Below are positions 1 to 5,734 of a stretch of 6,815 nt of DNA, piece by piece. The notes beneath the pieces were generated by a model. The model saw nothing but the letters and a program-made list of their open reading frames with translations, was not told the origin of the DNA and did no database searches. Made by a program: the position numbers and the translations under genes. Numbering within the stretch: the first letter of the stretch is position 1; each line of letters begins with the position of its first letter. Origin of the DNA: Methanomethylophilus sp963631655 (GTDB lineage: Archaea > Thermoplasmatota > Thermoplasmata > Methanomassiliicoccales > Methanomethylophilaceae); the NCBI GenBank assembly GCA_963631655.1, contig CAVGRR010000081.1, positions 1 to 6,815 on the forward strand. Reading direction: 5' to 3'.

Positions 1-130
1 TCGTCTCCTTCTTGTCGGAATCGAAGACCTTGGTACAGTTCTTACAGGTGAAGTAGGCACTGTTTCCTGGGATCTCGCACTTGGCGTCGACCGCGTCGTG
101 ACTCATATATTCATGATCGACAAGAGGAAT
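1..130 (-). repeat. Second 50-residue His/Cys repeat (residues 1581-1623, cut by the window edge)
   Basis: H1586, C1598, C1609 and C1612 are each exactly 50 residues after their counterparts in the first copy, with YFTCKNCTKVF replacing YWTCSECKKVF. Further copies may follow beyond position 1. Confidence 0.72.
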
Positions 131-3100
131 GACCTCCGCCGCGACGGTGGTCTCAGTGGTCTTATCGTTCTTGAAGACCTTCTTGCACTCGGAGCAGGTC
201 CAGTACCCGTTGGTGCCGGGTCCGGTGCATGTTGCCGCTGTGTAACCGGTCTGAATCAGTTCATGACTGTAGACGGCCTTTTCCTTGTATGAGTTCTCAT
301 CACTCTCGGAAACCTCCCACGTGTAAGTGGTGCATTTGTCTCCGTCGGTGTTCGCAGGCTTTGTCACTTCGGTTCCGCTGACGAACAGCACGGTCTGCTT
401 CTTTCCATCAGCGAATTCGAAGGTTGCAGTGCAGGTCTTCTGTTTCACCATCTTGTCGGCGGTTCCTTTGAAGATGGACCCTTTCAGATTGTCTATGTTC
501 ACATCCAATTCGGTCGTACCATCGGTATCGTAGAATGTGATGCAGTAAAACGCATACTTCTCAAGGGATGTGACAGAATTGTATATCGTCACAGAGGTAA
601 GGGCTGTGCAGACCGCGAATGCATTATCACCGACAGCGGTGACGGAATCGGGAATGGTCAGAGTATTGAGTGAGGTACAATCTTCGAATGCACGCTCTTT
701 GATGGATTCGACCGAGCTGAGATCCACAATTTTCAAGGCCGAACAGGAGAAAGCATATGTCCCGATCGTTCTGACAGTGGCCGGGACAGAATATGAATCG
801 CCTGCCTTGGCCACAGGATACTGGATAAGAACGGTCTTGTCTTTATCGAAGAGAACACCGTCGACCGAGCAGTATTTCTGATTATCCGGATCGACGGTTA
901 TTGATACTAGTGCCATACATCCGGCGAATGCACATTCGCCTATGGATGCGATCGAGGCGGGAATGACGATTGATGTGAGGGACTCGCACATCACGAAAGC
1001 CTCCCATCCGATGGATTCGGCCGAGCCGAGATCGATGGATTCCAGAGAGGGTATGACAAAGGCCTGTGTGCCGATAGACCTGACATTTGTGAGTTTCACG
1101 GTCTTGATCGAAGTGTTCCCGCTGAATGCCGTATCACCGATCGACGTGACCGAGTCGGGGATGACGAAAGTGTCATCCCCTGCGTCCGCAGAGCCCTGAA
1201 CGATCTTTGTCCTGTCGGTCTTGCCTGCAGGATACAGGACCAGTTTGGTCTTGTTCTTGTCGAAAAGGACGCCGTCAGCGGAACTGAAGGCTGTGTTCTC
1301 TGCATCGACGGTGAACGACTTCAGGGATTCGCAGCTTCCGAATGCGTATTTCCCGAGGGATGTCACGCTTGCGGACAGGTTCACGGACTTGAGAGAGGAA
1401 CAGCTGTAGAACGCATAGTTTCCGACGGATGTGACAGAATCTTTGATGACCACATTATTGATGGAGTCTTTGAGCGAGTACCAGGGAGCAAGACCGGCTT
1501 CGAAATCGTACATCGCACCGGTTCCGCTGACGGTGAGGGTTCCGGTTTCTGAATCGAAACTGTATAACGCATTGTCACCGCATTTCAGGGAGGTCTTAAC
1601 CTCTTCCACAGTTAGATCGGCGTCATTGAGTGTGTACTCGGGCCAGGTGCAGGTGTAACCGGTGATCTCTGAATTGGCGGGTTCATCGACGGAGGTGTCT
1701 CCCTTGGCACACAGCCTGACGGTCTTCGACTCATCGGCAAAGACGAAGGTCACCTTGAAGGTCTCCTGCTTCACCATCTTGTCGGCGGTTCCTTTGAAGA
1801 TGGATCCTGCCAGATTCGCAGATGTCGCATCCAGCTTTTCGGTCCCGTCCGTATCATAGAATGTGATGCCACTGAACGCCTCGGATTCGATGGAGGTGAC
1901 GGAATCCGGGATGACAACTGAGGTGAGGGATGTGCATCCGGCGAACACACCGATTCCGAGGGAGGTGACGGAATCCGGGATGACAACTGAGGTGAGGGAT
2001 GTGCATCCGGCGAACACACCGATTCCGAGGGAGGTGATGGATTCCGGGAGAGTTACAGAAGCAAGGGAGACACAATTGAAAAACGCAAGATCTGCGATAG
2101 ATGCAACTGAATCCGGAATAACGTACGAATCACCGGCCTTGCCTTCGGGATACAGGATCAGTTCGGACTTGTCTTTATTGAAAAGCACGCCGTCTTCGGA
2201 ACAATAACTTGCATTGATCTCATCAACAGTTATCGCTGTAAGTGAGGTACAGTAGTTGAACGCACCGCTTCCGATCGATGTAACAGAACTCGGAATGGCG
2301 ATGGAGGTGAGGGGCGTACAGTCGGCGAATGCTTCTTTTCCGATAGTAGTGACGGAATCCGGAATAGTAACGGATTTGAGGGAAGTACAACACATGAACG
2401 CACCGTCACCGATAGTGCTAACAGAATCCGAAATGGTGACAGAAACAAGGTGACTGCAGTCGTAGAACAGGTATGCGGGGATCTTCTCCACGGAATCTCC
2501 GAATTGTGCAACCCACCCTTTCTCAGAAGTGCCGACGTCGTAAAACGCACCTGAATCCTCGGAAAGATCAGCACAGGAGACGGCGTTGAAATTCACTTCG
2601 ACAAGCGATGTGCAACCCTTGAACACATCTTTTCCGATAGTCGTGACGGAATCCGGAATAGTGATGGATGTCAGGGAGGTACAACCGTGGAACGCATCAT
2701 CCCCGATAGACTGGACAGAGTTCGGAATAGTGACCTCGGCAAGACTGGAACAGTACGTGAACGCACGATATAAGATGGAGGTGACCGAGTTCGGGATTGT
2801 AACTGATGTGAGGGAACTACAGCCTTCAAACGCATAAGTCCCTATCGATTCGAGAGAATTACCGAATTTGACAGAGGTAAGTGCGGTACAGCCGCAGAAC
2901 GCCTGTTGTCCGAAAGATCTGACAGAATCACCTATGACGACAGAAGTAAGGGCGGTACAGTCCTGGAACGCGCCTCCGCCGATCGAGGTGACCGAATCGG
3001 GGATGGTGACGGAGGCGAGGGAGGTACAGCCGTCGAACGCACCGGACCCGATATATGTGACAGACTTGCCGATGGTCACGGCAGTCAGTCCAGTATATGC

Positions 3101-4870
3101 GGTATTCGGTCCAGTATATGCAAATGCATCATTTCCGACGGATGTGACGGAATCACCGATGATAACTTTCTTTATGTAGTCTTTGTACGAATACCATGGT
3201 GGGGTGTTACTCTGGTAATCGGTCATAGCTCCAGACCCGCTGATGGTGAGGGTTCCGGTTGCCGAATCGAAACTCCAGGTGAGATTGTCTCCGCACTTGT
3301 TCTGAGTCTTTACCTCATTCACAGTTAGATCGGTATCGTTGAGGGTGTACTCGGGCCAGGTGCAGGAGTAACCGGTGATCTCGGAATTCGCAGGTTCACT
3401 GACGGTGCTGTCCCCCTTGGCGCATAATTTGATTACAGATTCCGAACCGTCGGCGAAGACGAAGGTCACCTTGAAGGTCTCCTGCTTCACCATCTTGCTG
3501 GCGGTTCCTTTGAACAATGACCCTTTCAATTTCTCAGCGGTCTGTGAAAGCACTGTCGTTCCATCCATATCATAGAATGTGGTGCTGGGGAAGGCATGAT
3601 CGCTGATGGATGTCACAGAATCGGGGATTGTCACTGAAGTGAGGGCGGAACACCCCTCAAACACGGATTCACCGATGGTTTTGACCGAATTGCCGAAAGT
3701 CACGGATGTAAGGGAGGTGCATTCAAGGAAAGCACAATCTCCCACGGCCGTGACAGAATCGGGGGTATCCAGAGATCTGAGTGAAGTACAGTTTGAGAAC
3801 ACGTAATTTCCGAGGGTTTTGACGGAATCGGGAATGATGACCGAAGTGATCGATGCACAGCCGGAGAATGCGTAGGATCCGATGGCCGTGACGGTCGACG
3901 GGACCCGGTAAGATTCTGCAGTGCTGCCGACAGGATACAGTATGAGCGTGGTCTTGTCCTTATCGAACAGGGCCCCGTCGGAACAGTAATCCGCATTGTC
4001 CTGATCGACCGAGATGGTTTTCAGAGAGGAACAGTATACGAAAGCCTCCTCTCCGATAGAAGCGACCGGACCGAGATCGATCGATTCCAAATTCGCACAC
4101 ATTCCGAAGGCACCGTAACCGATGGTCTGGACCTCGGTGAATTTCACGGTTTTAAGGTCGGAGTTGAAAGCGAATGCCAACATATCGACGGTACTGACGG
4201 TCGACGGAAGCACATATGCATCGGCATCTGAGGAATCCTGGGTCACGACAGACCTACCCGAAGCTGACGGAAATTGGATCAGTTCGGTCTTATCCTTGTC
4301 AAATAAAGCGACGCCGTCAGAACAGTATTTGGGATTATCCGCTGCGACAGTGAATGATTTCAAAGAGGTGGTAAAACCGAACGCCATTTCGCCGATGGAG
4401 GTTACAGAAGCGGAAATGGTCACCGAAGTGAGAGCGGTACAATCGCCGAATGCACCTGCTCCGATAGTGGTGACCGAATCGGGAACATCGATGGATGTGA
4501 GAGATTCACAGTAAGAGAAAGCCTCTTTTCCGATAGAGGTGACAGCTTCACCTATCGTCACAGACGTGGCATGGATGGTGCCGTAGAAAGCATAATCACC
4601 GATGTGTGTGATGGAATCCCCGATAATGATCTTGTCAATAGATTCGTGATTAGAATACCACGGTGCGGTGTTACTCGGGTAATCGGTCATTGCTCCGGAC
4701 CCGCTGATGGTCAAAGTGCTGGTAGAAGCCACAAATTCATAGGTGACCCCGGTGCCGCATTCGCCGGAACAGTCGGTGAGGTCTGCATTGACATCATCGG
4801 AATCATCAAACAGCACATACGCCGACACGCACACCAGGGCGGCGACGATAAACAGAAGTGATCTTTTCAT
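1..4870 (-). CDS. Giant BspA-like leucine-rich-repeat surface protein, 3' end beyond the window
   Basis: The frame is open from ATG at 4870-4868 to the window edge with no stop: 1623 residues, C-terminus missing. The start is chosen because GAGGTT lies 6 nt upstream and the first residues form a signal peptide: MKR, a hydrophobic core at about residues 4-22, then an acidic stretch near DDSDDVNA. Three modules follow (residues about 38-525, 526-1096 and 1097-1530), each with an N-cap, a block of 23-residue LRR_5/BspA-type repeats and a linker. Two 50-residue His/Cys repeats come last. I count about 38 LRR units. BspA-type LRR proteins are cell-surface proteins; known members mediate adhesion or binding to host or matrix proteins. 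The ligand here is unknown, and adhesion is inference from the family. No catalytic motif was seen. The anchor, if any (transmembrane helix or sorting signal), would lie beyond position 1. The LRR and surface-location call is very secure; the function is not. Confidence 0.95.
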   Translation of the reverse strand, partial: MKRSLLFIVAALVCVSAYVLFDDSDDVNADLTDCSGECGTGVTYEFVASTSTLTISGSGAMTDYPSNTAPWYSNHESIDKIIIGDSITHIGDYAFYGTIHATSVTIGEAVTSIGKEAFSYCESLTSIDVPDSVTTIGAGAFGDCTALTSVTISASVTSIGEMAFGFTTSLKSFTVAADNPKYCSDGVALFDKDKTELIQFPSASGRSVVTQDSSDADAYVLPSTVSTVDMLAFAFNSDLKTVKFTEVQTIGYGAFGMCANLESIDLGPVASIGEEAFVYCSSLKTISVDQDNADYCSDGALFDKDKTTLILYPVGSTAESYRVPSTVTAIGSYAFSGCASITSVIIPDSVKTLGNYVFSNCTSLRSLDTPDSVTAVGDCAFLECTSLTSVTFGNSVKTIGESVFEGCSALTSVTIPDSVTSISDHAFPSTTFYDMDGTTVLSQTAEKLKGSLFKGTASKMVKQETFKVTFVFADGSESVIKLCAKGDSTVSEPANSEITGYSCTWPEYTLNDTDLTVNEVKTQNKCGDNLTWSFDSATGTLTISGSGAMTDYQSNTPPWYSYKDYIKKVIIGDSVTSVGNDAFAYTGPNTAYTGLTAVTIGKSVTYIGSGAFDGCTSLASVTIPDSVTSIGGGAFQDCTALTSVVIGDSVRSFGQQAFCGCTALTSVKFGNSLESIGTYAFEGCSSLTSVTIPNSVTSILYRAFTYCSSLAEVTIPNSVQSIGDDAFHGCTSLTSITIPDSVTTIGKDVFKGCTSLVEVNFNAVSCADLSEDSGAFYDVGTSEKGWVAQFGDSVEKIPAYLFYDCSHLVSVTISDSVSTIGDGAFMCCTSLKSVTIPDSVTTIGKEAFADCTPLTSIAIPSSVTSIGSGAFNYCTSLTAITVDEINASYCSEDGVLFNKDKSELILYPEGKAGDSYVIPDSVASIADLAFFNCVSLASVTLPESITSLGIGVFAGCTSLTSVVIPDSVTSLGIGVFAGCTSLTSVVIPDSVTSIESEAFSGITFYDTDGTEKLDATSANLAGSIFKGTADKMVKQETFKVTFVFADESKTVRLCAKGDTSVDEPANSEITGYTCTWPEYTLNDADLTVEEVKTSLKCGDNALYSFDSETGTLTVSGTGAMYDFEAGLAPWYSLKDSINNVVIKDSVTSVGNYAFYSCSSLKSVNLSASVTSLGKYAFGSCESLKSFTVDAENTAFSSADGVLFDKNKTKLVLYPAGKTDRTKIVQGSADAGDDTFVIPDSVTSIGDTAFSGNTSIKTVKLTNVRSIGTQAFVIPSLESIDLGSAESIGWEAFVMCESLTSIVIPASIASIGECAFAGCMALVSITVDPDNQKYCSVDGVLFDKDKTVLIQYPVAKAGDSYSVPATVRTIGTYAFSCSALKIVDLSSVESIKERAFEDCTSLNTLTIPDSVTAVGDNAFAVCTALTSVTIYNSVTSLEKYAFYCITFYDTDGTTELDVNIDNLKGSIFKGTADKMVKQKTCTATFEFADGKKQTVLFVSGTEVTKPANTDGDKCTTYTWEVSESDENSYKEKAVYSHELIQTGYTAATCTGPGTNGYWTCSECKKVFKNDKTTETTVAAEVIPLVDHEYMSHDAVDAKCEIPGNSAYFTCKNCTKVFDSDKKET
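131..280 (-). repeat. First 50-residue His/Cys repeat (residues 1531-1580)
   Basis: H1536, C1548, C1559 and C1562 have spacing H-x11-C-x10-C-x2-C. Around them are TAATC, a Gly-containing turn and YWTCSECKKVF. Similar Cys-rich tails occur on other large surface proteins of gut anaerobes. The residues suggest a small metal- or disulfide-stabilised domain; which of these applies cannot be told from sequence. Confidence 0.75.
281..1582 (-). repeat. LRR module 3 of the surface protein (residues about 1097-1530)
   Basis: The N-cap begins CGDNALYSFDS at C1097 and contains LTVSGTGAMYDF and APWYS, the most diverged of the three caps. About 10 LRR units follow, with two DGVLFDKxKT hairpin insertions near residues 1200 and 1340. 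The block closes with FYDTDGT (1446-1452) and FKGTADKMVKQ (1467-1477). The linker then diverges from linkers 1 and 2 (KTCTATFEFADGKK) before running into the His/Cys repeats. Confidence 0.88.
1740..1781 (-). repeat. 42-bp stretch identical to linker 1 DNA (3456-3497)
   Basis: Positions 1740-1781 and 3456-3497 are identical over 42 bases, covering codons for KMVKQETFKVTFVF in linkers 2 and 1. A second stretch, 1770-1804, is identical over 35 bases to 444-478 in linker 3. The linkers are thus conserved at synonymous positions while the LRR blocks between them are not. Confidence 0.9.
1892..2029 (-). repeat. Perfect 69-bp tandem duplication of one LRR unit
   Basis: Copy 1960-1892 is identical base for base to copy 2029-1961, and identity continues a few bases further (1892-1968 matches 1961-2037). 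It encodes residues 948-970 and 971-993, each beginning LGIGVFAGC. All other neighbouring units differ at synonymous sites, so this duplication is very recent or conversion-maintained. Confidence 0.97.
3296..4759 (-). repeat. LRR module 1 of the surface protein (residues about 38-525)
   Basis: The N-cap starts at C38-G39 and contains LTISGSGAMTDY (residues 53-64) and the PWYS motif (70-73). About 12 LRR units follow, typically starting VTSIGxxAF, continuing xxCxSL and ending in a strand such as TSVxIPDS. Two units carry the longer DGxLFDKDKT-type hairpin insertion (near residues 180-225 and 290-325). The block ends with FYDMDGT (432-438) and the linker FKGTASKMVKQ (453-463), then a TWPEYTLND segment (504-512). 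The same architecture recurs in modules 2 and 3, so the gene probably grew by internal triplication. Confidence 0.88.
4784..4870 (-). other. Signal peptide of the LRR protein
   Basis: Residues 1-29. Two basic residues (K2, R3) precede a hydrophobic core (LLFIVAALVCVSAYVLF), followed by an acidic tail DDSDDVNA that could hold the cleavage site after A29. A Cys at position 14 lies inside the core and is not in a clear lipobox. An uncleaved N-terminal membrane anchor is the alternative. Confidence 0.8.
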
Positions 4871-4876
4871 GAAAAC

Positions 4877-4882
4877 AACCTC
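4877..4882 (-). promoter_or_regulatory. Ribosome binding site of the LRR gene
   Basis: GAGGTT on the minus strand, 6 nt before the ATG at 4870. It complements the CCUCC end of archaeal 16S rRNA and supports this start. Confidence 0.7.
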
Positions 4883-4978
4883 AGATGAGAAGACCCGGTA
4901 TGACCATATCCTAACGAAAACAGGAATGAAGGACGGAAAGAACAAGTATAGTACAAAGACCGATTTCCATTCCCGGGA

Positions 4979-4990
4979 TAGATATACATA
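4979..4990 (-). promoter_or_regulatory. Candidate proximal TATA box of the LRR gene
   Basis: The minus strand reads TATGTATATCTA. A start of transcription about 25 nt downstream would leave a leader of roughly 85 nt. The upstream bases are not the purine-rich BRE expected of a strong archaeal promoter, so this competes with the box at 5068-5075. Confidence 0.35.
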
Positions 4991-5012
4991 CGGAGCCCTC
5001 GATAGGGCCCCT

Positions 5013-5035
5013 GCAGATGTTTTGAGTACATCTGC
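5013..5035. promoter_or_regulatory. Dyad GCAGATGT-N7-ACATCTGC, possible operator or hairpin
   Basis: Perfect 8-bp inverted repeat with a 7-nt centre. It lies between the two candidate promoters of the LRR gene: upstream of the TATA-like box at 4979-4990, and just downstream of the start predicted from the box at 5068-5075. A regulator-binding site or a leader hairpin is possible; no regulator is present in the window to link it to. Confidence 0.4.
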
Positions 5036-5055
5036 GGAACGGAAAAACCCGTTCT

Positions 5056-5065
5056 CCCCCCCCCC
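5056..5065. repeat. C10 homopolymer tract
   Basis: Ten consecutive C on the plus strand (G10 in the direction of the LRR gene). It lies immediately downstream of the TATTTAAA box in the LRR gene's orientation, inside the TATA-to-start spacer if that box is used. Confidence 0.95.
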
Positions 5066-5067
5066 GC

Positions 5068-5082
5068 TTTAAATATTCGGAG
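5068..5082 (-). promoter_or_regulatory. Candidate distal archaeal promoter (box A TATTTAAA) of the LRR gene
   Basis: Positions 5068-5075 read TATTTAAA on the minus strand, preceded by CCGAA, a plausible BRE. Transcription would begin near 5045 and give a leader of about 175 nt. The same bases read TTTAAATA on the plus strand, also a good box A, so the box could instead or additionally drive rightward transcription from near 5100 into the repeat cluster. Confidence 0.45.
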
Positions 5083-5200
5083 AGAGTCGGAACGGAACCC
5101 AACGCAGATTAATGTGATGTTCACTATTTATTGATAACGCTAACATGGTATTCTGAAGGGGTTGTCTGTTGATGTGGAATGTGTGGAACGGTGAAAATAA

Positions 5201-5230
5201 GTAACACGAATTGATAGATTCGTAATACTC
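5201..5230. repeat. 30-nt palindromic element, copy 1
   Basis: Left arm GTAACACG (5201-5208), 12-nt centre, imperfect right arm CGTAATAC (5221-5228), then TC. The stretch 5200-5216 is the exact reverse complement of 5523-5539 in copy 3 (17 bp), so copy 1 lies in the opposite orientation. Confidence 0.75.
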
Positions 5231-5249
5231 GTCAGGACAGAAATGAGTA

Positions 5250-5260
5250 TCTGGCACATT
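5250..5260 (-). repeat. Inverted partial copy of the GTGCCAGA motif
   Basis: TCTGGCACATT is the exact reverse complement of AATGTGCCAGA at 5356-5366. It lies 19 nt from palindrome copy 1, roughly mirroring the motif-to-palindrome order seen at 5359-5417. Confidence 0.55.
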
Positions 5261-5311
5261 TGAGATCACAGTACAAAACAGGCTTTGAGAGCATTGGTGG
5301 TCTAACGAGAT

Positions 5312-5353
5312 CCTTCCGCCCTCAGGGGCCCTTCGGGCCCGGAGGGCGGAAGG
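5312..5353. repeat. Very stable GC-rich hairpin 1
   Basis: The outer stem CCTTCCGCCCTC (5312-5323) pairs perfectly with 5342-5353. The inner stem GGGCCC (5326-5331) pairs with 5335-5340 around a TTC loop, giving about 18 bp in total with a small internal loop. No T-run follows on either strand, so it is not a standard intrinsic terminator. Neither flanking gene ends here. Confidence 0.75.
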
Positions 5354-5358
5354 GCAAT

Positions 5359-5375
5359 GTGCCAGACATCCAAAA
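5359..5375 (+). repeat. 17-nt motif GTGCCAGACATCCAAAA, copy a
   Basis: It is followed after exactly 12 nt by palindrome copy 2 (5388). Identical to copy b at 5559-5575. Confidence 0.85.
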
Positions 5376-5387
5376 TCATGTAACGAC

Positions 5388-5417
5388 GTAACACGTATGA
5401 TGCAATTCGTGTTACTC
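5388..5417 (+). repeat. 30-nt palindromic element, copy 2
   Basis: GTAACACG (5388-5395), 12-nt centre, CGTGTTAC (5408-5415), then TC. The arms are perfectly complementary. The right part CAATTCGTGTTACTCA (5403-5418) is identical to copy 3 (5526-5541). Confidence 0.85.
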
Positions 5418-5439
5418 ATAACCAAGTCCCATCTTCACC

Positions 5440-5475
5440 CCCTCTGGGCCTTCGGCCCGGAGGGCCGGAAGGCCC
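5440..5475. repeat. GC-rich hairpin 2, diverged homologue of hairpin 1
   Basis: Two exclusive folds are possible. CCCTC-T-GGGCC (5440-5450) pairs with GGCCC-G-GAGGG (5454-5464) around TTC. Alternatively, a 13-bp stem with one bulge joins 5446-5458 to 5462-5475. The stretch aligns with hairpin 1 (CTC, GGGCC, TTC, GGCCC, GGAGGGC, GGAAGG in the same order), so the two are probably copies of one element. Confidence 0.65.
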
Positions 5476-5510
5476 CATCCGATCCCAAAAACTTAACATA
5501 ACTCAACTAA

Positions 5511-5540
5511 GTAACACGATTATATCAATTCGTGTTACTC
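5511..5540 (+). repeat. 30-nt palindromic element, copy 3
   Basis: GTAACACG (5511-5518), 12-nt centre, CGTGTTAC (5531-5538), then TC. It has the same arm length and spacing as copies 1 and 2. It is too short and unevenly spaced to be a CRISPR array (start-to-start distances 187 and 123). Confidence 0.85.
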
Positions 5541-5558
5541 AACCCCCGAAATCCAACA

Positions 5559-5575
5559 GTGCCAGACATCCAAAA
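5559..5575 (+). repeat. 17-nt motif GTGCCAGACATCCAAAA, copy b
   Basis: Identical to copy a. It is followed after 8 nt by a half-site ATAACAC (5584-5590) rather than a full palindrome, so the composite unit is degraded here. Confidence 0.85.
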
Positions 5576-5621
5576 CCCACCTCATAACACCCATCAACCC
5601 AAAACCCATCAAAAATCCAAT

Positions 5622-5638
5622 GTGCCAGACACCCAAAA
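5622..5638 (+). repeat. 17-nt motif, copy c (one mismatch)
   Basis: It differs from copies a and b by one base (CACCC for CATCC). It is followed after exactly 12 nt by the half-site GTAACAC (5651-5657), the same spacing as copy a. The 12-nt gap is filled almost entirely by the C11 tract. Confidence 0.85.
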
Positions 5639-5680
5639 TCCCCCCCCCCCGTAACACTAATACACGTACCCAATAACACT

Positions 5681-5700
5681 CCGAAAGGACATATTATATA
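5681..5700 (+). promoter_or_regulatory. Candidate promoter P1 of the isomerase gene
   Basis: CCGAAAG (BRE-like) precedes ATATTATATA (5691-5700), a strong archaeal TATA box. Transcription would start near 5722 and leave a leader of about 90 nt. Half-sites GTAACAC (5651) and ATAACAC (5673) lie directly upstream, a typical activator or repressor position. Confidence 0.6.
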
Positions 5701-5734
5701 TCCTACAGCCATCTCCCTACTCTAGTGAAAGGAT

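Larger units (their letters stand above)
1583..3295 (-). repeat. LRR module 2 of the surface protein (residues about 526-1096)
   Basis: The N-cap begins CGDNLTWSFDS at C526 and repeats ISGSGAMTDY and PPWYS. It is the longest block, about 16 LRR units. One unit (residues about 755-800) carries an irregular insertion (CADLSEDSGAFYDVG) followed by VEKIPAYLF, a variant seen in other BspA-like proteins. One DGVLFNKDKS hairpin insertion lies near residue 893. Residues 948-993 are two identical 23-residue units encoded by identical DNA. The cap FYDTDGT is at 1004-1010 and the linker FKGTADKMVKQ at 1025-1035. Confidence 0.88.
5541..5650 (+). other. C/A-rich, G-poor tract ending in C11
   Basis: Over these 110 bases the plus strand is overwhelmingly C and A with only a handful of G. 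It contains motif copies b and c, a direct repeat ACCCATCAA (5589-5597 and 5604-5612) and the C11 run at 5640-5650. No reading frame of interest was seen. Confidence 0.7.

Noticed and set aside
570..4514. Many plus-strand open frames of 60-130 codons opposite the LRR gene (for example 2868-3179, 4122-4514)
   Set aside because: They are antisense shadows of the repeat codons: repeated TEVR/VQP/NA patterns come from the reverse complement of the LRR consensus. They lack starts with ribosome sites and have no known domain.
5312..5353. Intrinsic terminator
   Set aside because: The stem is strong but no T-run follows on either strand and both flanking genes are transcribed away from it.
5201..5415. 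Insertion sequence
   Set aside because: The inverted ends are real, but there is no transposase frame, and no target-site duplication could be found next to the arms. A non-autonomous miniature element remains possible and is listed as a finding.
5069..5425. Open frame of 118 codons on the minus strand within the intergenic region
   Set aside because: It starts only with TTG, crosses palindromes 1 and 2 and hairpin 1, has no recognisable domain, signal or ribosome site, and its composition is explained by the repeats.
5201..5540. CRISPR array
   Set aside because: The repeats are palindromic but too few, unevenly spaced (187 and 123 bp between starts), of mixed orientation and with repeat motifs in the intervals; no cas gene is present.
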